Part shown: piece after piece, positions 26,512 to 35,121 of the stretch
How the letters are laid out: every line of letters starts with the position of its first letter
Position numbering within the stretch: position 1 is the stretch's first letter
From: Lewinellaceae bacterium
Lineage (GTDB): Bacteria; Bacteroidota; Bacteroidia; Chitinophagales; Saprospiraceae
Direction of reading: 5' to 3'
DNA length: 64,000 bases
Assembly: GCA_020636315.1 (NCBI GenBank)
Contig: JACJYA010000003.1
Span: forward strand, 372,001-436,000
Position numbers and translations under genes: made by a program
The notes under the pieces: generated by a model
What the model was told of the DNA's origin: nothing
Database searches by the model: none
The model's input: the letters and a program-made list of their open reading frames with translations, nothing else

Positions 26512-27147
26512 TCAGGCCTTCGGCGGAATAATATTCTTGAAATGCCCATTCATCTCCGCCCGCTTGCGCAGGTTTTCCATTTCTTTCACGATCGGGATGA
26601 GCTTTTCCAGGTGCATCCGCATGAACTCCTGCCGGCTGCGCTCATCGGTCACACAAAGGAACTGGTATTCCTGCTCCAGCGAGAACCCGACGTGGTGGGC
26701 CAGCTCATAGGTATTGAAGTTGTTCGGGTCGGCAGGGATCTTTTTCCTGATGTTCATCAGGCTGAATAACTCTTCCACCAGTTCCAGTATCTGAGCACTG
26801 GCTACAGGGTCGCCGGCTGTATCGTGTGGCAGCAGATTGATATCTCCTGCCGCATAAAGCCTGTTGGGTGCAGTGCTGAAGTATTCCTTGATGGAAAACA
26901 ACCCCACGCCCCTGGTTTTGATGTCCATTTCACCGTTTGGGTAGCGCTTTTCGACATTCAGCAGCTGAACTTCCGTACCTACCGTCATAACTTTACCGTC
27001 GATATACGCCGGAATGCCGAAGGGGATGCCTTTCTCTTCACATTCTTTTATGAGCTGCTTGTAACGCGGTTCAAAAATGTGGAGGTTGAGGTTTTCTCCC
27101 GGAAAGACGACCAATTGCAGGGGGAATAGTGGCAGCATTTTATCCAT
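26512..27147 (-). CDS. LON substrate-binding domain protein
   Basis: The 211-residue product (MDKMLPLFPLQLVVFPGENL) consists of a LON N-terminal substrate-binding domain, with LHIFEPRYKQLIKECEE and FGIPAYIDGK, and lacks the ATPase and protease parts of Lon. Such stand-alone proteins are widespread; their function is not settled. I choose the ATG at 27147 because alignable sequence begins there; the longer frame adds 24 residues without family character. It is divergent from the alpha-2-macroglobulin gene and not part of the suf operon. Confidence 0.85.
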   Translation of the reverse strand: MDKMLPLFPLQLVVFPGENLNLHIFEPRYKQLIKECEEKGIPFGIPAYIDGKVMTVGTEVQLLNVEKRYPNGEMDIKTRGVGLFSIKEYFSTAPNRLYAAGDINLLPHDTAGDPVASAQILELVEELFSLMNIRKKIPADPNNFNTYELAHHVGFSLEQEYQFLCVTDERSRQEFMRMHLEKLIPIVKEMENLRKRAEMNGHFKNIIPPKA

Positions 27148-27327
27148 GGATGTGTCAGGATTTTTTATTATAATGATTCCGCGCTCATAACTTATACTTG
27201 TAAGGTAGGCCGGAAGCACTTACCTTGCATTCACATTCGTAACAAGAAGGATAGAACACGGGTTGCAAAAATCCTGTTCTATTTCAGGAAATTCAACTCC
27301 GATCGTTGCCTCTAAAATCCAAAAACT

Positions 27328-30300
27328 ATGACAAACAGGAAGCTCCACCTTCTCCCGACGCTTGCCTTTTTCATCACCGCTCTTTTTGCTCTGCCTTCCT
27401 GCAATAAGGAACAACGCGCCCAAAAAATGCCGGAAAGCGTTAGCGCCTATGTTTACGGCTATACCTCCGGCATCATCTCCCGGTCGGCCCCTATCCGGGT
27501 CCGTTTTGCCACTCTTGCCGCCGATGAAAGCGCCATCGGGCAGGAAGCCGAAAGCCGGCTCATTTCCTTCTCTCCCGGCATCAGTGGGACAGCTACCTGG
27601 GAGGACAGGCAAACCCTCCGTTTCGACCCCGCCGAGCCTCTGGCTTCCGGGACGGCCTACGTTGCCACCGTAAACCTGCAGAAGATCGTCCCCGGCGTGC
27701 CGAACGACGCCGCCTCCTTCGAATTCGACTTCCGCACGCGCGACCAGTACTTCGACCTGTCCATCGAAGGCATCAGCGCTTCCAACCCCAATGACCTCAG
27801 CAAACAGGAGCTCAACGGGTATCTCTTCACTGCCGATATGGCGGAAGACGGGCCGGTGGAAGCCGTTGTCACTGCAAAGCAAAATGGCCGGGAGTTGCCC
27901 ATCCGCTGGACCCACTCCGCCGAAGGAATGGAACATTACTTTTACGTGGGAGAAATAAAGCGCGGAGAAAAGGCCTCGACGGTCGAACTGAACTGGAACG
28001 GCAAACCATTGGGCGTCGATATCCGCGACAGCAAAGAAGTGGAGATCCCCGCCATCGACGACTTCAAGGTGACCAATGCCCGGGTCATTCAGGGAGAGGA
28101 TCAATATATACAACTTCACTTCTCCGACCCGCTCCTCGAATCCCAGTCGCTGGAAGGGCTGGTCTCCATAGTGGGCTACGGCAGCAATTTCCGGTTCATC
28201 ATAGACGGCAACAAACTCCGGGTGTATCCCACTTCCCGGCTGGTGGGCGAACACACCATTCAGGTGGCCGCCGGCATCCGCAATGTCAACGACAAGCGCA
28301 TGAGCAACCCCAGCGAATGGGCCATCCTCATAGAAGATGTGAAGCCGCAGGTGCGCCTGGCCGGCTCCGGCGTCATCATGCCCAACTCCGACGGGCTGAT
28401 CTTCCCCTTCGAAGCCGTAGGGCTCAACGCCATCGAAGTAGAGGTGTTTAAAATACACCACAACAACATCCTGCAATTCCTGCAGGTCAATGAACTGGAC
28501 GGCAACAGCGAACTCTACCGGGTCGGGCGCATCATCATGCAAAAAAAGGTGCCCCTGCTCAACCTCAACCCCAACGCCAGCACCACCGACTGGACCCGCT
28601 ACGCCCTCGACCTCGGCAACCTGATCAAACAGGACGGCCAGGCCATCTACCAGATCCGCATCGGTTTCCGGCCGGAATATTCCACCTACTTCTGCAGCAG
28701 CAAGGAAAACAACGAAGAAAGTGAAAACCTGGCGCTCACTGTTGCGAATGAGGCGGATGGAGAGGAAATACAAAGCATCATGGACAACTGGTACGGCTTC
28801 TCCGGTTACTACTCCGGCTATAACTGGTCGGACCGGGAAGACCCCTGCATGCCGGCTTACTACAATGCTGACCGCTTTGTGCAACGCAACGTCATTGCCT
28901 CTAACCTCGGCCTGATCGCCAAGGGCGGAACCGACAACTCCTACATGGTGGTGGTGTCCGACCTGCGCACTTCGGCTCCGCTCAGTAGCGTAAGCCTCCG
29001 GTTCTATGACTTTGAGCAGCAACTGCTCGCCGAGGCTTCCACCAACGGCCAGGGCATTGCCAATGTGAACCTCCCCCGCAAACCCTTCGTCGTCATCGCT
29101 GAACAGGGCGGCCAACGGGGCTACCTGCGCCTGGAAGACGGCAATTCGCTCTCTCTCAGCCGCTTCGATGTTTCCGGGGCCGTAGCTCAGAAAGGGCTGA
29201 AGGGCTTCCTCTACGGAGAACGCGGCGTCTGGCGCCCCGGCGATTCGGTCTATCTGGATTTCATTCTGGAAGACCGGGATGGAAAGCTGCCGCCCAACTA
29301 CCCCGTCACCTTCGAACTGCGGGATCCCAGAGGGCAGTTGCAGGAACGCCGCTCGGTAGCCAGGCACGTCAACTACGTCTATCCGCTGCATTTCGCCACC
29401 CGCATGGACGACCCCACCGGCGCCTGGATGGCCACCGTCAAGGCCGGCGGCGCCACCTTTGAAAAGCCGATCCGCATCGAGACGGTCAAGCCCAACCGGA
29501 TCAAGATAGATCTCGATTTCGGCGCTAAAGAACTGAGCGCAGCTAACGAGCCACTCAATATCACCCTTAATGCCTCCTGGCTGCATGGCGCTCCCGCCGC
29601 CAACCTAAAGGCAAAAGTAGAAGCCCAGTTGCGCTCGGGAAAAACGTCCTTCGATGGCTACGATAATTACATTTTCGACGACCCGGCGCGAAAGGTTACC
29701 TCTCAGCCCAACACCATCTTCGATGGCGCCCTGAACGGAGATGGAAAAGCTCAGATACAATTCCGCCTTGCCGGTAAACAGCCGCTGCCCGGCAAAATGA
29801 CAGCCAACTTCAAGACCCGCGTCTTCGAACGCGGCGGCGACTTCAGTACCGACAGCCGCAGCATCCCTTACAACCCTTACGAAACCTACGCCGGCATCCG
29901 CATCCCGGAAAACAAATACCACGAGAAACGCCTGGAGGTCAACCAGCGGGGCAACATCAGTTTCGTCGCCCTCAGCAAAGACGGGAAACCCGCCGCCAAC
30001 CACCGACTGAGCGTTGGCATGTATCGCGTGGAATGGCGCTGGTGGTGGGATCAGGGCTATGACGATATCTCCCGCTTCAACAGCAGTTCTCACTACGACG
30101 CCCTGGCCCAGCAGGAAGTGTCCACCAACAACAAGGGCGAAGCCGAATGGGGCGTCACTCCCGAAGAATGGGGCCGCTACCTGGTGCGCGTCTGCGACAC
30201 TGAGTCCGGCCATTGTACGGGCGATTTCTTCTATGCCGGTTATCCCTGGTATGGGGAAGGGGACGACGCCCACCGCGAAGCCGCCGCCATGCTGACGTTC

Positions 30301-32928
30301 ACCTCGGATAAGCCACGGTACAACGTAGGCGAAACCATCAAGCTCACCCTGCCCGAAGGCCAGGCCGGCAAAGTGCTGATCACCGTAGAGAATGGCACCA
30401 GGGTGCTGGAATCCTTCTGGGCAGATTCCAAAGAAGGAGAAAATACGTTCACCTTTGAAGCCAAACCGGAAATGGCGCCCACCGCGTACGCCCATGTGGA
30501 CATGATACAGCCCCACGCCCAGGTGAAGAACGACCTGCCCATCCGAATGTATGGCGTCATTCCCATTGGTGTGGAAGATCCCGCCACTCGTCTGGCCCCA
30601 AAGATCAAAATGCCGGAAGAGCTCAAACCTGAGCAAACCTTCACCGTGGAAGTCTCGGAGGACAAAGGCCGGCCCATGGCCTACACCCTCGCCATCGTCG
30701 ATGAGGGCCTGCTGGGGCTCACCCGTTTCGAAACGCCCAACCCCTGGGATGCCTTCTACGCCAAGGAAGCCCTGGGCGTCCGCACCTGGGACGTTTACGA
30801 CCAGGTGCTGGGAGCCTACGGCGCCGAACTGGAGCGCCTGCTGAGCATCGGCGGCGACGGTGAGATCCGCCGCGGCGCCCAGGAGGACCGCGCCAACCGG
30901 TTCGAGCCGGTGGCCATGCACCTCGGGCCGTTCTTCCTGAAAAAAGGCAAAACCGCCAAACACGAGATCACCATGCCCAACTACGTGGGTGCGGTGCGGG
31001 CGATGGTCGTCGTGGCGGACAACGGCGCTTACGGCAGCACGGAAAAGACGGTTCCGGTGCGACAGCCTCTGATGGTGTTGGCCACCTTGCCGCGCGTCCT
31101 CGGCCCCGGTGAGCAACTGGACCTTCCGGTGAATGTATTCGCGATGGACAATAAGGTGAAGAACGCCACCATCAGCGTACAGGAAAGCAGCGGGCTGGTT
31201 AAGATCGGCGCCAGCTCCCGCAGCGTTCAGTTCTCCCGCCCGGGCGACCAGCTGGTGAGCTTCCCCATCGAGGTGGGTGAGAACGTGGGTGTCGCCCGTT
31301 TTACCATCACCGGCAACGGCAACGGACAGAGCGCCAAACAGGAGATCGAGATACAGGTGCGCAACCCCAACCCCTACATTACCGATGTCGATAGCAAGGT
31401 GCTCGACGGCGGACAGACCCACACCTTCTCCTTCACGCCCATCGGCATGAGGGGCACCAATGAGGCGCTGCTCGAAGTATCCAGCATCCCGCCCATCAAC
31501 CTGGGCGAGCGGATGGAATACCTGCTGCGCTACCCCTACGGCTGCCTGGAACAGACCCTCTCCGGCGGCTTCCCGCAGCTCTACGTCAATAAACTGATGG
31601 AACTGGACAAGGCGCAACAGGACAGAATACCCCGAAACATTAACGCCACGATCGACCGGCTGAAACAATTCCAGGTCGGGCAGGGCGGTTTCGCCTACTG
31701 GCCGGGCGGCAACACACCGGATCAATGGGCGACCTCCTACGCCGGCCACTTCCTTCTGGAAGCAAAGGCTTTAGGATACAGCATTCCTCCCAGTATGCTG
31801 GAAAAATGGACACAGTTCCAGAAAAAAGTAGCCCGCATGTGGGACCCCAAAATGGAGGAATACGGCTTCTTCTCCCGCAACAACTACGAGCTCATGCAGG
31901 CCTACCGCCTCTACACGCTCGCCCTGGCCCAGGAGCCCGACCTGGCGGCCATGAACCGCCTGCGCGAATACAAAGGGCTCACCCTGCAGGCCAGCTGGAC
32001 GCTTGCCGCCGCCTATGCCGCCGCCGGCAAGCCGGAAGCGGCAAAGGCCATCACCGCCAACCTGGGCACCGATGTGCCGGAGTACCGGGAGCTGTCTTAT
32101 ACCTACGGCTCCACCCTCCGCGACAAGGCCATGATCCTGGAAACGCTGCTGATGATGGGCGAACGGGAAAAAGCGGCGCCTTTGGTGAAGTACATCTCCG
32201 AGGAACTGAGCAGCCGCCGCTGGTGCAGCACCCAGTCTTTGTCCTTCTCGCTGATGGCCATCGGCAAATACGTTGGGAAGGGAGGCGCTCAAAACAAGCT
32301 GGCCTTCACCTATCAGCTGCAGAACGGCAAAACCGTCAACGCCGGCTCCAGCCAGCCGGTTATGCAGATACAGATCCCCCTGGAGGGGCAATCCTCACGG
32401 AAGGTTATGGTCAAAAATACCGGTGAAGGAACCCTCTTTACCAGGATCATCCGCACCGGGCAGCCGGTGGCGGGCGCGGAAACCGCCAGCGCCAACGACC
32501 TGAAGATCGAGGTGGCCTACAGAAATATGGAAGGCGGCCTCATCGACCCGTCTGCTCTGCCGCAGGGCTCGGACTTCATCGCCGAGGTGCGGGTCACCCA
32601 CCCCGGCAGCCGCCCCATCCGCTACCAGGAGCTGGCGCTGAACCAGATCTTCCCCTCCGGATGGGAGATCATCAACACCCGGATGGACAACATCGAGGCC
32701 TTCGCCCAGCCGGACCGCCCCGACTATCAGGACATCCGCGACGACCGCGTCAATACCTTCTTCGACCTTGCGGAAGGCGATTCGGAAATCTACCGCGTGC
32801 AACTCAACGCCGCCTACCAGGGCCGGTTCTACCTCCCGGCAACCTCCTGCGAGGCGATGTATGACAACAGCATCAACGCCCGTGTGCCGGGCCGGTGGGT
32901 GGAAGTGACGGCGCCGCGGGAGATCTAA
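27328..32928 (+). CDS. Alpha-2-macroglobulin-family lipoprotein with an intact thioester motif
   Basis: Bacterial alpha-2-macroglobulins trap proteases in the periplasm. The 1866-residue product is a predicted lipoprotein (LFALPSC, Cys25) with serial MG domains, the bait-flanking block VGAVRAMVVVADNGAYGSTE, and the thioester sequence YPYGCLEQTLSGGFPQLY, in which Cys1406 and Gln1409 would form the internal thioester, followed by the helical TED domain (GQGGFAYWPGGNTPDQWAT) and a C-terminal receptor-like domain. It resembles the long YfhM type. No pbpC gene lies next to it, although the two are often paired in Proteobacteria. The frame is intact over 5.6 kb. Confidence 0.93.
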   Translation: MTNRKLHLLPTLAFFITALFALPSCNKEQRAQKMPESVSAYVYGYTSGIISRSAPIRVRFATLAADESAIGQEAESRLISFSPGISGTATWEDRQTLRFDPAEPLASGTAYVATVNLQKIVPGVPNDAASFEFDFRTRDQYFDLSIEGISASNPNDLSKQELNGYLFTADMAEDGPVEAVVTAKQNGRELPIRWTHSAEGMEHYFYVGEIKRGEKASTVELNWNGKPLGVDIRDSKEVEIPAIDDFKVTNARVIQGEDQYIQLHFSDPLLESQSLEGLVSIVGYGSNFRFIIDGNKLRVYPTSRLVGEHTIQVAAGIRNVNDKRMSNPSEWAILIEDVKPQVRLAGSGVIMPNSDGLIFPFEAVGLNAIEVEVFKIHHNNILQFLQVNELDGNSELYRVGRIIMQKKVPLLNLNPNASTTDWTRYALDLGNLIKQDGQAIYQIRIGFRPEYSTYFCSSKENNEESENLALTVANEADGEEIQSIMDNWYGFSGYYSGYNWSDREDPCMPAYYNADRFVQRNVIASNLGLIAKGGTDNSYMVVVSDLRTSAPLSSVSLRFYDFEQQLLAEASTNGQGIANVNLPRKPFVVIAEQGGQRGYLRLEDGNSLSLSRFDVSGAVAQKGLKGFLYGERGVWRPGDSVYLDFILEDRDGKLPPNYPVTFELRDPRGQLQERRSVARHVNYVYPLHFATRMDDPTGAWMATVKAGGATFEKPIRIETVKPNRIKIDLDFGAKELSAANEPLNITLNASWLHGAPAANLKAKVEAQLRSGKTSFDGYDNYIFDDPARKVTSQPNTIFDGALNGDGKAQIQFRLAGKQPLPGKMTANFKTRVFERGGDFSTDSRSIPYNPYETYAGIRIPENKYHEKRLEVNQRGNISFVALSKDGKPAANHRLSVGMYRVEWRWWWDQGYDDISRFNSSSHYDALAQQEVSTNNKGEAEWGVTPEEWGRYLVRVCDTESGHCTGDFFYAGYPWYGEGDDAHREAAAMLTFTSDKPRYNVGETIKLTLPEGQAGKVLITVENGTRVLESFWADSKEGENTFTFEAKPEMAPTAYAHVDMIQPHAQVKNDLPIRMYGVIPIGVEDPATRLAPKIKMPEELKPEQTFTVEVSEDKGRPMAYTLAIVDEGLLGLTRFETPNPWDAFYAKEALGVRTWDVYDQVLGAYGAELERLLSIGGDGEIRRGAQEDRANRFEPVAMHLGPFFLKKGKTAKHEITMPNYVGAVRAMVVVADNGAYGSTEKTVPVRQPLMVLATLPRVLGPGEQLDLPVNVFAMDNKVKNATISVQESSGLVKIGASSRSVQFSRPGDQLVSFPIEVGENVGVARFTITGNGNGQSAKQEIEIQVRNPNPYITDVDSKVLDGGQTHTFSFTPIGMRGTNEALLEVSSIPPINLGERMEYLLRYPYGCLEQTLSGGFPQLYVNKLMELDKAQQDRIPRNINATIDRLKQFQVGQGGFAYWPGGNTPDQWATSYAGHFLLEAKALGYSIPPSMLEKWTQFQKKVARMWDPKMEEYGFFSRNNYELMQAYRLYTLALAQEPDLAAMNRLREYKGLTLQASWTLAAAYAAAGKPEAAKAITANLGTDVPEYRELSYTYGSTLRDKAMILETLLMMGEREKAAPLVKYISEELSSRRWCSTQSLSFSLMAIGKYVGKGGAQNKLAFTYQLQNGKTVNAGSSQPVMQIQIPLEGQSSRKVMVKNTGEGTLFTRIIRTGQPVAGAETASANDLKIEVAYRNMEGGLIDPSALPQGSDFIAEVRVTHPGSRPIRYQELALNQIFPSGWEIINTRMDNIEAFAQPDRPDYQDIRDDRVNTFFDLAEGDSEIYRVQLNAAYQGRFYLPATSCEAMYDNSINARVPGRWVEVTAPREI

Positions 32929-32993
32929 TAGAATAGCACGCGGATGACGCGGATCAGGCGGGTTTTTGCGGATCGGCAGACTTAAAGACGAAC

Positions 32994-33042
32994 AAACCTT
33001 TGAGGTTTTCTTTTGGATGCTTGTTGAAAACCTCAAAGGTTT
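32994..33042. repeat. Long-armed hairpin after the alpha-2-macroglobulin gene
   Basis: AAACCTTTGAGGTTTTC (32994-33010) and GAAAACCTCAAAGGTTT (33026-33042) are perfect 17-base complements with a 15-base loop. There is no T run beyond the stem. Its place is 66 bases after the stop codon and ahead of the toxin-antitoxin genes. Confidence 0.75.
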
Positions 33043-33121
33043 AGAGATTCCCTTCCAGAAACGATTCCCCAAATAAAACCGTTAACTTTATGTACCGAAT
33101 CAATTGATAAACCTGATTGAT

Positions 33122-33337
33122 ATGAGTATTCAAGCAATAAAAGAAGAAGTAAGCAAACTAAGCCGGGAAGAGCAAGCGGAGCTGATACACTTCATGGTAG
33201 AGCTCCTGGCGAAAGACGATTTCCAGTTATCGGAAGCCTGGAAAGAAGAGCTGGGCCGCAGGGAGCAGGCTTTGGACAAAGAAGAGTCCATTGGCAAGCC
33301 GGTCAGAGAGGTTATTTCAAAGTATAAGGCGCACTGA
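33122..33337 (+). CDS. Antitoxin of a RelE/ParE-type toxin-antitoxin pair
   Basis: The 71-residue product (MSIQAIKEEVSKLSREEQ) is short, charged and helical, ends EESIGKPVREVISKYKAH, and overlaps the downstream toxin gene by one base (TGATG). The pattern KEEVSKLSREEQAELIHFMVE resembles the addiction-module antitoxins that pair with RelE/ParE toxins in Bacteroidota. I start at the ATG at 33122; an ATG at 33104 would add six residues. It probably represses its own operon, as is usual for the class, but no DNA-binding motif is evident. Confidence 0.78.
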   Translation: MSIQAIKEEVSKLSREEQAELIHFMVELLAKDDFQLSEAWKEELGRREQALDKEESIGKPVREVISKYKAH

Positions 33338-33636
33338 TGCCAGGTTACCATGTCATTATCCAGCCCGAAGCAGAACAGGACCTGGATGAAGCTTACCAAT
33401 ACCTGGAAGGCCAAAGAACCGGACTGGGCTTCGAGTTGTTGGCGGATCTCACCGAAATCATCGAACTCCTGGAAGACAATCCTTTTTTATTCCCTACCAT
33501 TTATGGCGAAAAAAGAAGAGCTGTGATCCAACGGTTCAGATACAACCTGATCTTCAAGATCGTTGAAGAGAAAGTGTTCATTCTGGCCATCATACATGGC
33601 AGCCGGGATACTCAAAGATGGGAAGGTAGGAAGTGA
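33337..33636 (+). CDS. RelE/ParE-superfamily toxin
   Basis: The 99-residue product shows the family layout: YHVIIQPEAEQDLDEAYQYLE, then the helical GLGFELLADLTEIIELLEDNPFLFP and the C-terminal strand block YNLIFKIVEEKVFILAIIHGSRD. The FkI..e.vfI..i.Hg.Rd ending is typical of ParE/RelE. Whether it cleaves mRNA on ribosomes or acts on gyrase cannot be told from the sequence. It is translationally coupled to the antitoxin by a one-base overlap. Confidence 0.85.
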   Translation: MPGYHVIIQPEAEQDLDEAYQYLEGQRTGLGFELLADLTEIIELLEDNPFLFPTIYGEKRRAVIQRFRYNLIFKIVEEKVFILAIIHGSRDTQRWEGRK

Positions 33637-33740
33637 AAAATGAGGCTTTAGGGAGTATTTTTTTCTACCCTAGTTCTAAATTTTTTCCAAAAAATTCACA
33701 AATAATTAATAACCAAGGCTTTAAATCTACTCATTCCGAT

Positions 33741-33903
33741 CCTGCCGGGTTTCCCATTGATTCCAGGTTGATTATCCCGGCAGTGTTTATCGGAGGCGAA
33801 CAGGAGGGGCGATCCCTGTCCGTCCCAGTGCTCCTGATGCAAAACACCTTCGATAAACGCTACCGGGTTTAACAGAATGAGGCCATTAGGGAAACCCGGC
33901 AGG
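33741..33903. repeat. Compound palindromic element
   Basis: Outer arms CCTGCCGGGTTTCCC (33741-33755) and GGGAAACCCGGCAGG (33889-33903) are perfect complements; inner arms of 21 bases (33776-33796 and 33847-33867, core GTTTATCG) pair with three mismatches. The whole unit is about 163 bases and codes for nothing evident. Its right half recurs at 821-880. It fills most of the 293-base space between the toxin gene and the HEAT-like gene and could be a small non-autonomous mobile or REP-type element. Confidence 0.7.
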
Positions 33904-33929
33904 TTGAAGCACTAATAAAAAGGATCCTT

Positions 33930-34556
33930 ATGTCAATACTCCACAAACTCTCTTCTTCCCTCGGCCGCAGAGATGAGGTTCCCAACCAGGAGCTGGCCCG
34001 GGAGGTCGCCGGGGCAGAAGACAAAAAAGCCATCAAAGAGCTGGTGGACAACCTCGCCAATAAGAGCAAAGCGATCCAGAATGACTGCATCAAGGTGCTC
34101 TACGAGGTTGGCGCTCTGAAGCCCGGACTGATCGCCGGTTACACTCCTCATTTTCTGCCTCTGCTCCAAAGCAAAAACAACCGCCTGCAATGGGGCGCCA
34201 TGACCGCCCTGAATTACATTTCAAATCTAAAACCAGAGGAGATATACGCCCACCTTTCTCAGATCCTGGCCGCCGCGGACAAAGGCTCCGTTATCACCCG
34301 GGATAATGCGGTGGGCATCCTGATCAACCTGGCTGGCAATCCCGAATATGCTCAGGACGCCCTGCCCCTGCTGCTGGAACAGATACAAAGCAGCCCGCCC
34401 AACCAGGTTCCGATGTACGCGGAAAGGGCGCTGCCGGTAATTGATGCGCAGCAAAGAGAGGAGTTTGTTTCAACATTGCAAAGCCGGCTGGAGGATATGG
34501 AGAAGGAAAGTAAGCGCAAGAGGGTGGAAAAGGTGATCGATTTGTTAAGAGTATGA
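33930..34556 (+). CDS. HEAT/armadillo-like repeat protein
   Basis: The 208-residue product is almost entirely helical, with repeated pairs of amphipathic helices such as DKKAIKELVDNLANKSKAIQ, DCIKVLYEVGALKPGLI and LQWGAMTALNYISN, the usual look of an alpha-solenoid. No catalytic motif or signal peptide is present, so it is probably a cytoplasmic binding protein. Its stop codon overlaps the start of the next gene (ATGA at 34553), indicating coupled translation. No specific function is proposed. Confidence 0.8.
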   Translation: MSILHKLSSSLGRRDEVPNQELAREVAGAEDKKAIKELVDNLANKSKAIQNDCIKVLYEVGALKPGLIAGYTPHFLPLLQSKNNRLQWGAMTALNYISNLKPEEIYAHLSQILAAADKGSVITRDNAVGILINLAGNPEYAQDALPLLLEQIQSSPPNQVPMYAERALPVIDAQQREEFVSTLQSRLEDMEKESKRKRVEKVIDLLRV

Positions 34557-35101
34557 AAAGGAACTCTATTTTCATTTTTCTCGCAATTACTTTTGCTTTC
34601 TGTCTCGCGGGTAAAAAGCCGGCGCCAGAACAGTTAAAAGATGTTGTCCAATTTTGCTTTCAGGACTCAACGTCAATTGAATCAAGGATCTATTTAAGGG
34701 TTAATAAAAAGGAAGGGCTATTGCAAACAAGCATTGGAGAATTCTTCGAAACATCCTTCAGGTTTTTGGATTCAGTAAATTTCCAAAGCCAGAAACTGAC
34801 TACGACAATATATTTAGTAAAAAATTGTAAACCTTTTGAAGTTAAGGACGTGTATGAAAACCAACATAAAATTTATAATGAGTATTACCTTGCTTTCAGC
34901 CTTAATTCCAAAATCAGCTGTAATGAATATCCATGTATTGAAACTTTAGTTATTTGGGTTAATGCCAAGCCCCATTTTTACAGAGGAAAAGAAGGGGAGA
35001 AACCATTTGAAAACGAATTGACAAGAAATAAAAGCCTCGAAGAATTTATTGAGGAGTTTTTCCAAATACGAAACTTAGCATATGAGAATTTGCATGGATA
35101 A
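34553..35101 (+). CDS. Exported protein of unknown function, A+T-rich
   Basis: I do not recognise the family. The 182-residue product has a signal peptide (MKRNSIFIFLAITFAFCLAG) and a mixed alpha/beta body with three cysteines (CKPF, CNEYPC) that could form disulfides. The gene overlaps the upstream gene by four bases, so it is probably expressed with it. Its base composition is clearly richer in A+T than its neighbours, with many AAA, AAT and TTA codons, which suggests recent acquisition. Confidence 0.7.
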   Translation: MKRNSIFIFLAITFAFCLAGKKPAPEQLKDVVQFCFQDSTSIESRIYLRVNKKEGLLQTSIGEFFETSFRFLDSVNFQSQKLTTTIYLVKNCKPFEVKDVYENQHKIYNEYYLAFSLNSKISCNEYPCIETLVIWVNAKPHFYRGKEGEKPFENELTRNKSLEEFIEEFFQIRNLAYENLHG

Positions 35102-35121
35102 TATTGGGGCAGTTAACCACC

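Noticed and set aside
27220..29586. 788-residue open frame antisense to the alpha-2-macroglobulin gene
   Set aside because: It lies wholly over a strongly supported gene; long antisense frames arise from the GC-biased third codon positions. No domain or signal is seen.
29605..31749. 714-residue antisense frame
   Set aside because: Shadow of the alpha-2-macroglobulin gene, for the same reason.
33633..33872. 79-residue ORF after the toxin gene
   Set aside because: It overlaps the palindromic element and has no coding character.
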